64,000 nt of DNA from contig JAEYOK010000027.1 of NCBI GenBank assembly GCA_023411795.1, positions 1 through 64,000 of the forward strand. Reading direction: 5' to 3'. The notes beneath the pieces are model-generated. The model was not told the origin of the DNA and did no database searches. It saw only the letters and a list, made by a program, of their open reading frames with translations. Each line of letters begins with the position of its first letter. The first letter of the stretch is position 1. Shown here piece by piece: positions 33,742 to 42,064 of this stretch. The DNA comes from Bacillota bacterium (GTDB taxonomy: Bacteria > Bacillota > Clostridia > DSM-8532). The translations under genes and the position numbers were made by a program.

Positions 33742-33865
33742 AATTAAGTTTTAGCGGCTGTAGCCTGCAGCGATTTAGCGCTCCGTGCCAACATCCTGTT
33801 TCTAGTCGCGCTCGCTACGCAATCCTTGCTTCGCTTTAAATCGCAGGCAGGCACGCCGCTTAATT
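33742..33865. repeat. Long imperfect inverted-repeat element between parE and parC
   Basis: Arms share AATTAAG, CGGC, GCCTGC, GCGATTTA and GCG in inverted order (left 33742-33780, right 33832-33865), with a G+C-richer centre of short direct units such as CGCTCGCTACG and CTTGCTTCGCT. The element differs in base composition from the surrounding A+T-rich DNA. It may be a small non-autonomous mobile repeat (MITE/REP-like) or a transcribed structured RNA in the parE-parC transcript. Confidence 0.65.
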
Positions 33866-33928
33866 GCATTTAATAACAAATAATAAACATAGCAAAAGCG
33901 TTTTCGCACATACTGCCAGTTCTCTCAC

Positions 33929-35908
33929 TCATGATACATCAATCAATTCCATATACTCATGGCCGTGTTCAGAAATAAAGTCCTTTCGACCTTGAAGATT
34001 ATCACCCAAAAGCAAGTCAAAGTATTTTTGTGTCTCCTCCATATCATCGGGTGTGACCTTAATTAACCGCCGTGTTTCCGGATTCATGGTGGTGGTCCAC
34101 ATCATTTCGGGGTCATTCTCACCTAATCCTTTAGATCTTTGAATAGATACCTTCTGATCTTTTATTTTGTCCAGTATTTTAGATTTTTCCATTTCAGTAT
34201 AGGCAAAATAGCTTTTCCCTTTACTGGTAATCTCAAAAAGTGGCGATTCTGCTATGTAAACCCGCCCCTTTTCAATGAGGGTGGGTGTAAGCCGATAAAG
34301 CATTGCCAAAATCAATGTCCGAATTTGATAACCGTCAACATCGGCATCAGTACAGATAACAATCTTATTCCACTTCAGGCTGTCATAATCAAATGAGCTT
34401 AAATCCTTGTTATGCTTGGACTTTATCTCCACTCCGCAGCCTAAAACTTTTATTAGATCCACAATAATATCACTTCTGAATATGGTATCGTACTCAGCCT
34501 TAAGACAATTGAGAATCTTTCCTCTAACAGGCATTATAGCCTGAAATTCGCTATCCCTACCCATTTTAACTGATCCTAAAGCCGAGTCTCCTTCAACTAT
34601 ATAAAGCTCTCGTTTATTAATATCCTTGCTTCTGCAATCCACAAATTTCTTCACGCGGCTTGCTATATCCATTGTTCCACCGAGCTTTTTCTTTACATCT
34701 ATTCTCGCTCTTTCAGCCGATTCCCGGCTTCTCTTATTTATAAGAATCTGAGAAGCTATTCTTTCGGCGTCTTCCTTATTCTCAATTAAATAAATCTCAA
34801 GCTGTTGTTTGAGAAAATCAGTAATGGCCTCCTGAATAAACTTATTGCTGATAGCTTTTTTTGTTTGGTTTTCATAGCTCGTCATTGTGGAAAAAGTATT
34901 TGTAATCAGAATAAGACTGTCTTCAACATCATTGAACGTTATTTTGTTCTCATTCTTATTGTATTTATTATTGTTCTTCAAATATTTATCCAGCTCAGCC
35001 ACAAAAGCATTTTTAACGGCTTTATCAGGTGCTCCTCCGTGCTCCAGCCAGCTTGAGTTATGATAATACTGAATAGAATTAAACTCATTATTAAAGCAGA
35101 AGGCAATCTCCATCTTGACCTTATACTCAGGCTTATCATCACGGTCCCTGCCACGAGCAGAGCCCTCATAGAAGCAAGGCTTGGTTAATCCTTTGTCCCC
35201 ACTCAACTCAGTAACATAGTCAACAATACCGTTCTCGTAAAGGAATGACTCGGTAGTACCATTCTCTTCATCAGTAAATATAAAAACGAGTCCCGCATTA
35301 ACTACCGCCTGCCTTTTAAGAACGTCTCTAAAAAACTCTGAGGGAATTCTGATGTCAGTAAAGACTTCCCGGTCAGGCAGCCAAGTCTGTATTGTACCGG
35401 TATGCTCATAATCGGTTTTTGTCTTTTTCAATCCACCTATATTATTACCCTTTTCAAAATGCAGCTCATATTTATATCCGTCACGGAAAACCGTTACATC
35501 CATATATTCTGAGCTATATTGAGTGGCGCACGCACCAAGGCCGTTTAGACCCAAGGCATATTCATAATTCTCACCAGTATTGTTAGAGTATTTGCCTCCG
35601 GCATAAAGCTCACAATATACCAGTTCCCAATTATAACGTTCTTCCTTTTGATTGTAATCCACGGGAACACCACGACCCTGATCTTCAATCGTGATAGATA
35701 AATCCTTGTGTCTTATTACCCGAATAAGATTACCATGACCTTCTCTGGCCTCATCAATAGAATTTGACAGGATTTCAAAAAAAGAATGCTGGCATCCTTC
35801 CAATCCGTCCGACCCAAATATTACCGCAGGCCTTAACCTTACACGGTCGGCTCCTTTTAATGAAGTAATACTTTCGTTTCCATAGTTTTTCCTTTGTCTG
35901 GCAGACAT
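33929..35908 (-). CDS. parE: Type IIA topoisomerase subunit B, ParE-like
   Basis: This is the ATPase subunit of the type IIA topoisomerase, 659 aa. The GHKL ATPase motifs are EILSNSIDEAREGHG (residues 45-59) and EDQGRGVPVD (75-84); the TOPRIM domain shows EGDSALGSVKMGRDSEFQAI (core EGDSALGS) and the metal-binding ICTDADVDGYQIRTL. The start at 35908 has GGGAGTGG ahead and overlaps the last 52 bases of the secreted-protein gene. A longer frame starting further upstream lacks a site. It forms a pair with parC downstream; I favour topoisomerase IV because ParC lacks the GyrA box. Confidence 0.91.
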   Translation of the reverse strand: MSARQRKNYGNESITSLKGADRVRLRPAVIFGSDGLEGCQHSFFEILSNSIDEAREGHGNLIRVIRHKDLSITIEDQGRGVPVDYNQKEERYNWELVYCELYAGGKYSNNTGENYEYALGLNGLGACATQYSSEYMDVTVFRDGYKYELHFEKGNNIGGLKKTKTDYEHTGTIQTWLPDREVFTDIRIPSEFFRDVLKRQAVVNAGLVFIFTDEENGTTESFLYENGIVDYVTELSGDKGLTKPCFYEGSARGRDRDDKPEYKVKMEIAFCFNNEFNSIQYYHNSSWLEHGGAPDKAVKNAFVAELDKYLKNNNKYNKNENKITFNDVEDSLILITNTFSTMTSYENQTKKAISNKFIQEAITDFLKQQLEIYLIENKEDAERIASQILINKRSRESAERARIDVKKKLGGTMDIASRVKKFVDCRSKDINKRELYIVEGDSALGSVKMGRDSEFQAIMPVRGKILNCLKAEYDTIFRSDIIVDLIKVLGCGVEIKSKHNKDLSSFDYDSLKWNKIVICTDADVDGYQIRTLILAMLYRLTPTLIEKGRVYIAESPLFEITSKGKSYFAYTEMEKSKILDKIKDQKVSIQRSKGLGENDPEMMWTTTMNPETRRLIKVTPDDMEETQKYFDLLLGDNLQGRKDFISEHGHEYMELIDVS

Positions 35909-36462
35909 TTTTCCACTCCCAACGTACTCTTGAGATTCACATAGACTATTCCTGTCTTGGCGTTTCCTGTACACTCAATTGTGATTCCCTCGTATTCTTT
36001 TGTCAGCTTAACTTTTATTACACCTTTTTTATACTCGTTATAGGCATCACTAAAAAACAATGTGCACAATCCCATAGTTTGCTTTTCATTAAAGATTGGC
36101 TTCAAATATTCCTTTGCCAGTTTCATAACCTTATTAATGTCCTTATAGCTGAATTCCGGGAATTTACTGGCATCAGCTATGATTTCGACTGTAATATTAT
36201 CGCTGTCTTTAGCCACCTTAACATCTACAATTTTATCTTCCGATGAATATTTCATCTCTTTTTTCTTACCCATATCATAGGCCAAATCTGTAAGCCCTGT
36301 CTTTATGGTTTTAAAGGTCCTGGTTTCTACTTTTTCAAATAATCCTCCCTTTTCACCGGTAAGCCCTGCTGCAGCCATAACAGTGCTTGGGCTTAATATT
36401 GCAATACACGATGCCACTAGGAATAATACACTTAATAATGATACCACAAACTTTCTAATCAT
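35857..36462 (-). CDS. Secreted protein of unknown function
   Basis: I recognise no family. The 201 aa product begins with a clear signal peptide (KFVVSLLSVLFLVASCIAIL, cleavage likely near TVMAAAG). The mature part is a mixed alpha/beta region with a Lys/Glu-rich pattern, including two Cys (GLCTLFFSD and ITIECTGNA). I chose the ATG at 36462, which has AGGAGG nine bases upstream. The last 52 bases overlap the parE start, so it probably heads the parE-parC transcript. The ribosome binding site is part of a 9-bp stem (36473-36515). Confidence 0.78.
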   Translation of the reverse strand: MIRKFVVSLLSVLFLVASCIAILSPSTVMAAAGLTGEKGGLFEKVETRTFKTIKTGLTDLAYDMGKKKEMKYSSEDKIVDVKVAKDSDNITVEIIADASKFPEFSYKDINKVMKLAKEYLKPIFNEKQTMGLCTLFFSDAYNEYKKGVIKVKLTKEYEGITIECTGNAKTGIVYVNLKSTLGVEKCLPDKGKTMETKVLLH

Positions 36463-36472
36463 AATATAAATC

Positions 36473-36515
36473 CTCCTTGGTTTGTATTCAGAATTATATT
36501 GTCCAGACCAAGGAG
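36473..36515 (-). promoter_or_regulatory. Hairpin that can hide the ribosome binding site of the 36462 gene
   Basis: On the minus strand CTCCTTGGT (36515-36507) is perfectly complementary to ACCAAGGAG (36481-36473), which contains the ribosome binding site. The 25-base loop is A/T-rich. In RNA the 9-bp stem would occlude the site unless it is opened by a ligand, an RNA, a protein, or heat. Confidence 0.6.
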
Positions 36516-36647
36516 AAACTTGCATATTATCCCTTAAAATTTATAAATGAAATAAAAATTTAATATAAGCCTTCGTTTAATTATACCAAACATTTGTTCT
36601 TTATGGAAATGTATTTTAGAAAGGATTTTCGGAACATAAAAAATCTG

Positions 36648-36703
36648 TTGACAAAATTATCCCTATACTGTACTATTGTATTAAGCGCTTAATACAATAG
36701 TAC
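36648..36703 (+). promoter_or_regulatory. Promoter with 34-bp palindromic operator
   Basis: TTGACA at 36648-36653, 17 bases, TACTAT at 36671-36676. A perfect palindrome covers 36670-36703: GTACTATTGTATTAAGC followed by its exact reverse complement. It overlaps the -10 box and the expected start site and ends 14 bases before the GntR gene, so it is very probably the operator bound by that regulator to repress its own operon. Confidence 0.88.
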
Positions 36704-36717
36704 AAGGGAGTGATAAT

Positions 36718-37086
36718 ATGCCTTGGGACCTTAAATCAGACAGGCCCATATATACTCAGCTAATTGAGCAAATAGAATTAAAAATATTTTCAGGTGAATA
36801 TCCGCCAGGCACCAAATTACCATCGGTTCGTGACATAGCTCAGGAAGCTTCAGTAAATCCAAACACTATGCAAAGAGCTTTGGCAAAGCTAGAAGAAGAT
36901 GGCCTCGTGATTACGCATCGTACCAGCGGAAGATATATAACGGAGGATATCAAAATGATTAAACTAGCCAAAAACCAGTTAGCAAAACAGCAAATAGCAG
37001 AGTTCCTAGAAAAAATGCAACTAATGGGATTTGAGAAGCAAGAAACCCTTGCCCTTTTATCTAACATGTTGGAGGAGATGAAATGA
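36718..37086 (+). CDS. GntR-family regulator, YtrA type (second copy)
   Basis: This is a 122 aa YtrA-type regulator with the classic opening RPIYTQLIEQIELKIFSGEY and recognition region SVRDIAQEASVNPNTMQRAL (both at the 20-residue limit here). The winged helix covers residues 8-75, and a short helical tail follows. AAGGGAG precedes the ATG. It has the same length as the regulator at 160-528 and a similar operon behind it, so the two modules are probably paralogous. The perfect 34-bp palindrome over its promoter is its likely binding site. It overlaps the ABC gene by four bases. Confidence 0.95.
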   Translation: MPWDLKSDRPIYTQLIEQIELKIFSGEYPPGTKLPSVRDIAQEASVNPNTMQRALAKLEEDGLVITHRTSGRYITEDIKMIKLAKNQLAKQQIAEFLEKMQLMGFEKQETLALLSNMLEEMK

Positions 37087-37784
37087 TGAATGCAATCTTA
37101 GAATGCAAAAACCTAAAAAAGAATTTTAGTAAGAACCATGCTTTGGCTGGTATTGATTTAAAAGTCGAGCGTGGCAGAATCGTTGGTCTATTAGGACCCA
37201 ACGGTAGCGGAAAAACTACAATAATTAAGCTTGCAAATGCGCTTTTGACTCCGACATCCGGGGATATACTCATAGATGGAAAGAGACCCGGAGACGAAAC
37301 AAAAAAAATCGTATCCTATCTTCCCGAAAAAACCTATCTTAATAATTGGATGCGGGTTCAACAAATAATTGAATTCTTTTCCGACTTCTACGATGATTTT
37401 AAACCCGAAAAAGCCCACGATATGCTCAAAAGGCTTGATATAGACCCAAATGAAAGGCTTAAGAATCTTTCAAAGGGTAATAAAGAAAAGGTTCAGCTAA
37501 TCCTTGTCATGAGCCGTGAGGCAGATCTTTATCTTTTAGATGAACCCATCGGCGGAGTGGACCCTGCGGCAAGAGATTATATACTTGAAACAATAATCAG
37601 TAATTATCGCGAGAACTCGACTGTAGTAATCTCCACACATTTGATTTCGGATGTAGAAAAAATTCTTGATGATGTTATCTTTATCAAAAATGGGCGTATT
37701 GAATTAACTTCTTCGGTTGATAACATCAGGGACGAAAAGGGTAAGTCGGTAGACGCTCTATTCAGGGAGGTGTTTAAATGTTAG
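37083..37784 (+). CDS. ABC transporter ATP-binding protein
   Basis: This is a 233 aa ATPase subunit. Walker A is GPNGSGKTT (near 38-46), Walker B is LYLLDEPIGGVDP (near 148-160) and the H-loop is STHLISD. The signature motif is altered to LSKGNKEKV, close to the LSxGxxxxV form typical of exporters with YtrA regulators. The ATG overlaps the GntR stop (ATGATGA). It has no long C-terminal extension, unlike the ATPase at 525. The permease overlaps its end by seven bases. Confidence 0.94.
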   Translation: MMNAILECKNLKKNFSKNHALAGIDLKVERGRIVGLLGPNGSGKTTIIKLANALLTPTSGDILIDGKRPGDETKKIVSYLPEKTYLNNWMRVQQIIEFFSDFYDDFKPEKAHDMLKRLDIDPNERLKNLSKGNKEKVQLILVMSREADLYLLDEPIGGVDPAARDYILETIISNYRENSTVVISTHLISDVEKILDDVIFIKNGRIELTSSVDNIRDEKGKSVDALFREVFKC

Positions 37785-38566
37785 GCAAATTAATGAAGTA
37801 TGAAATAAAGGCCACCGCAAGAATTTTCTTGCCATTATATTTAGTCCTTATCGTATTTTCAATTATTAACAGTTTTATGAATTTTAATATGGACAGCTTT
37901 ACACTACCGCAAGGAATAACCCTTACTATTTATATAATTATTCTCGTAGGAATGTTTGTTGCTACATTTATTGTAATGATACAGCGTTTCTATAAGAACC
38001 TTTTGTCTGAAGAAGGCTACCTGATGTTTACTATTCCGGTAAAGCCCTGGAAACATATAATCAGCAAACTGATTATTTCTTCCATGTGGACGGCTATAAG
38101 TGTTTTAGTTGCTATCCTATCAATCGGAATAATAGTTTTACAGGAAGTTTCTTTAACCGATATGTTTAAAGGGATTAGTATGATATGGTCAATGGTATAT
38201 GAAGAGCTCGGAGATTCACTCTATCATTTAATTGCTCAGATGATTGTAGGGATTATCATCGGTACTGCAACAAGCATACTAATGGTATATGCTTCCATTT
38301 CAATGGGGCATCTTTCAAACAATCATAAGATAATGGCTTCTATCGGGTCATTTCTCGGATTCTACGCGCTAAGTCAGATTGTTGCTGGTATTTTATTTTT
38401 ACTCCCGATTAATTCTAATCAATGGTTATTTTATTCCTTTAATGCTCAGATGACACAGTACCCTTCCGGTGCCATTTGGGGAGCTATAGCTTTATCTGCT
38501 GTTTTCGCTTCAATTTACTTTATCATCACCAATTTAATTTTAAGCAAGAGGCTTAATCTGGAATAA
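37778..38566 (+). CDS. ABC transporter permease
   Basis: This is a 262 aa membrane protein with six hydrophobic helices (for example FLPLYLVLIVFSIINSF and ITLTIYIIILVGMFVATFI). It contains GYLMFTIPVKPWKHIISKLI-like spacing (core EEGYLMFTIPVKP) seen in permeases of this clan. GGAGG lies eight bases ahead of the ATG within the end of the ATPase gene. It is the last gene of the operon and is followed by a strong terminator. The transported compound is unknown. Confidence 0.9.
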   Translation: MLGKLMKYEIKATARIFLPLYLVLIVFSIINSFMNFNMDSFTLPQGITLTIYIIILVGMFVATFIVMIQRFYKNLLSEEGYLMFTIPVKPWKHIISKLIISSMWTAISVLVAILSIGIIVLQEVSLTDMFKGISMIWSMVYEELGDSLYHLIAQMIVGIIIGTATSILMVYASISMGHLSNNHKIMASIGSFLGFYALSQIVAGILFLLPINSNQWLFYSFNAQMTQYPSGAIWGAIALSAVFASIYFIITNLILSKRLNLE

Positions 38567-38587
38567 AAAGCGCCCATACATGCGGGT

Positions 38588-38630
38588 AAAAAAGCTGGTA
38601 TGATTTCTATGCGTATCATACCAGCTTTTA
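38588..38630. terminator. Bidirectional terminator
   Basis: AAAAGCTGGTATGAT / ATCATACCAGCTTTT, perfect 15-bp arms around a 10-base loop, ending in T-runs on both strands. It serves the convergent permease and clpX genes. Confidence 0.95.
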
Positions 38631-38673
38631 AATACAATTTTTTATATCATGAACTAAATTCGAGTTAAGCATT

Positions 38674-39963
38674 CTATGATGCCGGGTCTATCTCCCGCTT
38701 TTTCTTTTTCACCGCAGGAAGAGCCTTGCGTTGCTCGCCATAAATCAAATCGGGCTGCTTGTTGTTAATAACAGTATCACTTGTAATTATGCACTTCTCA
38801 ACATTATCGGCCGAAGGAATATCATACATCACGTCGAGCATTATATCTTCCATTATTGCCCTAAGACCGCGAGCACCAATCTTTCTTTCAATGGCTCTAT
38901 CAGCAATTGCTTTCAGTGCTTCACCCTCAACTTCCAACTGAACACCATCAAGTTCAAAGAGCTTCTTGTATTGCTTCACCAAAGCATTCTTGGGCTTGGT
39001 TAATATATCCACAAGAGCATCCTTATCCAGTTGGTTCAGAGTTACAACTATGGGAAGCCTTCCTACAAACTCAGGAATCAGACCGTATTTTAATAAATCC
39101 TGTGGGTTAATCTGGGTAAACAGCTCACCCACATTTCTCTCCTTACGGCTTTCTACCTGAGCGCCAAAGCCCATGGTTTTCTTACCGATACGGTTCTCTA
39201 TAATCTTTTCAAGCCCTTCAAAAGCACCACCACATATAAATAAAATGTTAGTGGTATCTATCTGAATAAACTCCTGATGGGGGTGTTTTCTTCCACCCTG
39301 CGGAGGTACAGAAGCCATTGTGCCTTCCAGAATCTTTAAAAGCGCCTGTTGAACACCTTCACCGCTTACATCTCTAGTAATGGATGGATTATCTGATTTT
39401 CGGGAAATTTTATCAACTTCATCAATATATATGATACCTTTTTCAGCACGTTCAATATCATAATCGGCGGCCTGAATAAGCTTCAGTAAAATGTTCTCAA
39501 CATCTTCCCCCACATAACCTGCCTCAGTTAATGAAGTCGCATCAGCAATCGCGAATGGAACGTTTAAGATCTTAGCCAGAGTTTGTGCAAGGTATGTCTT
39601 GCCACAACCTGTAGGACCCATTAGCAGAATATTGCTTTTCTGCAGTTCAATATCATTGCGCGAGCTTTCGTTATGAATGCGCTTATAGTGGTTATAAACA
39701 GCCACTGACAAGGTGCGCTTTGCCTTGTCCTGGCCAATTACATATTCATCCAGTATTTTTTTAATTTCCTGGGGCTTGGGAATCTCATCCAAGGGCCTTT
39801 CAACCTGAGCATCTTCGAACTCTTCTTCTATGATTTCGGAGCAAAGTTCAATACACTCATTGCATATATAGACACCGGGGCCGGCGACTATCCGGTTAAC
39901 CTGCTCTTGAGTCTTTCCACAAAAAGAACATTTTACTTGCTTCTTTTCATCATAACGCGCCAT
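38674..39963 (-). CDS. clpX: ATP-dependent Clp protease ATP-binding subunit ClpX
   Basis: This is the AAA+ unfoldase that feeds substrates into ClpP, 429 aa. The N-terminal zinc-binding domain has Cys12, Cys15, Cys34 and Cys37 (CSFCGKTQ and CNECIELC). Walker A is GPTGCGKT (116-123), Walker B is IIYIDEVDKI, and the pore loop GYVGEDVE and the IGF-type ClpP-binding loop (here IGKKTMGFGAQ) are recognisable. Length is normal. It starts one base after clpP ends, and follows tig and clpP in the conserved tig-clpP-clpX order. Confidence 0.98.
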   Translation of the reverse strand: MARYDEKKQVKCSFCGKTQEQVNRIVAGPGVYICNECIELCSEIIEEEFEDAQVERPLDEIPKPQEIKKILDEYVIGQDKAKRTLSVAVYNHYKRIHNESSRNDIELQKSNILLMGPTGCGKTYLAQTLAKILNVPFAIADATSLTEAGYVGEDVENILLKLIQAADYDIERAEKGIIYIDEVDKISRKSDNPSITRDVSGEGVQQALLKILEGTMASVPPQGGRKHPHQEFIQIDTTNILFICGGAFEGLEKIIENRIGKKTMGFGAQVESRKERNVGELFTQINPQDLLKYGLIPEFVGRLPIVVTLNQLDKDALVDILTKPKNALVKQYKKLFELDGVQLEVEGEALKAIADRAIERKIGARGLRAIMEDIMLDVMYDIPSADNVEKCIITSDTVINNKQPDLIYGEQRKALPAVKKKKREIDPAS

Positions 39964-39964
39964 T

Positions 39965-40558
39965 CTATCCCCCCGTTACCCTGCGCTCCATCACCTGATC
40001 AATCAAGCCATAATCTTTAGCTTCAGTTGCGCTCATAAAATAATCTCTCTCAACATCAATCTCAATCTTTGAAAGAGGTTGCCCGGTTCTTTCGCTTAAT
40101 ATTTCATTGAGATGCTGCTTCATCTTTATAATCCATTCAGCATGGATCTTGATATCAGTAGCTTGACCCTTGGCACCGCCAAGAGGCTGATGAATCATAA
40201 TTGTACTGTTCGGGAGAGAAAAACGTTTCCCTTTTGCGCCTGCTGCCAAGAGAAATGCCCCCATGCTAGCTGCCATACCGACACAAATTGTCGATACATC
40301 ACACTTTACATGCTGCATAGTATCATAAATAGCCATTCCAGATGTAATGGAACCTCCGGGGCTATTTATGTATAGCTGAATGTCCTTATCAGGGTCTTCG
40401 GCTTCCAAAAACAGCATCTGTGCTACAACAAGACTTGCAGTAACATCATTGACTTCATCACTTAAGACTATTATTCTATCTTTCAACAGTCTTGAATAAA
40501 TATCGTAGGATCTTTCTCCTCTGCTACTTTGCTCTATTACTATTGGTACTAACGACAT
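39965..40558 (-). CDS. clpP: ATP-dependent Clp protease proteolytic subunit
   Basis: This is the Ser protease that forms the tetradecameric degradation chamber, 197 aa. Catalytic residues are Ser98 (GMAASMGAFLL), His123 (MIHQPLGG) and Asp172 (VERDYFMSA). The N terminus SLVPIVIEQSSRGERSYDIY (core PIVIEQSSRGERSYDIYS shortened) matches the processed form. Length is normal. Upstream, 93 bases away, is tig; downstream, clpX follows at once. Confidence 0.98.
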   Translation of the reverse strand: MSLVPIVIEQSSRGERSYDIYSRLLKDRIIVLSDEVNDVTASLVVAQMLFLEAEDPDKDIQLYINSPGGSITSGMAIYDTMQHVKCDVSTICVGMAASMGAFLLAAGAKGKRFSLPNSTIMIHQPLGGAKGQATDIKIHAEWIIKMKQHLNEILSERTGQPLSKIEIDVERDYFMSATEAKDYGLIDQVMERRVTGG

Positions 40559-40651
40559 AAATCTAACCTCCTTAACACTAATCTAAAACAGGTTACTTCA
40601 TATAGATTACCAAAGCTTCCGATGTTTTAGTCAGTTTTCCCAAAAAGAATT

Positions 40652-41935
40652 TTATTCCTTTGCATTTTCTACAAGTAACTTAACGGTCTTTTTCCGTTCA
40701 ATAGAATCCTTAATATATTCTATATCGTCATCATGTAAATGTTTCTTCATTTCTTCAACGGACTGGTTATACCTTGTGGCCATCTGTTCAAGCTCAGCAT
40801 CGTATTCTTCCGGTGTAGCTATGATGTTTTCAACCTCTGCAATTTTTTCAAGAACAAGCTGGGTCTTAACATCTTCATGGGCATTATCGTGATAATCTGA
40901 TCTGATCTTGTTAATATCCATGCCCATCATCTTTACATAGTTATCTAGATTCATACCCTGATAACGAAGCTGCATATCAAGCTGGCTCATCATGTCATCA
41001 AGACGATGATTTACCATGACCTCAGGGATTTCGCATGTTGCATTATCAACTGCCTTCTTTATTACTTCATCCTCAAATTTTCTATCCACTCTGGCTTGAG
41101 CCTGCTCGGTAAGCTTAACCCTAATATCAGCCTTATACTCATCCAGTGTTTCAAATTCGCTTACATCGGAAGCAAACTCATCATTTATTTCAGGAAGCTG
41201 CTTAAATTTAATTTCGTTAACTTTTACGTTAAACACCGCAGCTTTTCCCTTTAATTCGTCACTGTGATAGTCCTCAGGGAAATTAACGTTGATATCAATC
41301 TCATCATTGAGATTAGTACCGATGAGCTGGTCTTCAAAGCCGGGGATAAATGTTCCAGACCCGATTACAAGATTATATCCTTTTGCTTCTCCACCATTAA
41401 ACGGTACTCCGTCTACGCTGCCTAAATAATCGATATTGACGGTATCGCCGCTGGCTACAGGACGATCCTCAACTGATATAAGCTTGGAATTTCTTTCAAC
41501 GATTCTCTTCAGCTCTTCCTCAACATCCTCTTCTGTCACTACAACAGGATCCTTGGTTATTGAAAGGCCTTTGTAATCACCCAGCTCAACCTCTGGTTTA
41601 ACAGTAACGGTAGCTGTAAAAATAAGATTTTGTCCGCTTCCGATCTGAATAATATCCAACTCCGGACGGTCAACAGGATGAATATCGTTCTCTTCAACTG
41701 CTTTGTCATAAGCATCGGCGCATGCATAATTTATTGCGTCCTCGTATAGAACCTGTTCGCCATAGTATCTCTCTACCATGCTGCGGGGTGCTTTACCTTT
41801 TCTAAACCCTGGGATATTGAAACGTAATCTATTTTTGCTAAAGGCTTTGTCCATACATTCATCAAAAACCTTGGCATCTACCTCGATTTCAAGTTTCAAA
41901 ATATTTTTGTCAGTTTTTTCGATTTTTACACTCAT
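40652..41935 (-). CDS. tig: Trigger factor
   Basis: This is the ribosome-associated chaperone and prolyl isomerase, 427 aa. The ribosome-binding signature is FNIPGFRKGKAPRSMVERYY (core GFRKGKAP). The FKBP-type PPIase domain covers about residues 160-245 (GDTVNIDYLGSVDGVPFNGG, core VNIDYLGSVDG), and the long helical C-terminal domain completes the substrate cradle. AGGAGG precedes the ATG. It heads the tig-clpP-clpX cluster; the genes are on one strand but gaps of about 90 bases leave room for separate promoters. Confidence 0.97.
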   Translation of the reverse strand: MSVKIEKTDKNILKLEIEVDAKVFDECMDKAFSKNRLRFNIPGFRKGKAPRSMVERYYGEQVLYEDAINYACADAYDKAVEENDIHPVDRPELDIIQIGSGQNLIFTATVTVKPEVELGDYKGLSITKDPVVVTEEDVEEELKRIVERNSKLISVEDRPVASGDTVNIDYLGSVDGVPFNGGEAKGYNLVIGSGTFIPGFEDQLIGTNLNDEIDINVNFPEDYHSDELKGKAAVFNVKVNEIKFKQLPEINDEFASDVSEFETLDEYKADIRVKLTEQAQARVDRKFEDEVIKKAVDNATCEIPEVMVNHRLDDMMSQLDMQLRYQGMNLDNYVKMMGMDINKIRSDYHDNAHEDVKTQLVLEKIAEVENIIATPEEYDAELEQMATRYNQSVEEMKKHLHDDDIEYIKDSIERKKTVKLLVENAKE

Positions 41936-42064
41936 GTGTGTATCCTCCTAATTATGTTTACATCGCTATATCATAAGCCATTATAATGGCAAAAGATCAA
42001 ATTAATTTAATTATTATACCATAGCTTTAATTTTAATCCAATAGCCGCCCCTCTAAGGCAATGT

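Noticed and set aside
31503..35908. DNA gyrase (gyrA/gyrB) interpretation of the topoisomerase pair
   Set aside because: No GyrA box is visible in the C-terminal domain, the active-site loop is divergent, and the gene order parE-parC with a gap fits topoisomerase IV better. A search against both families would settle it.
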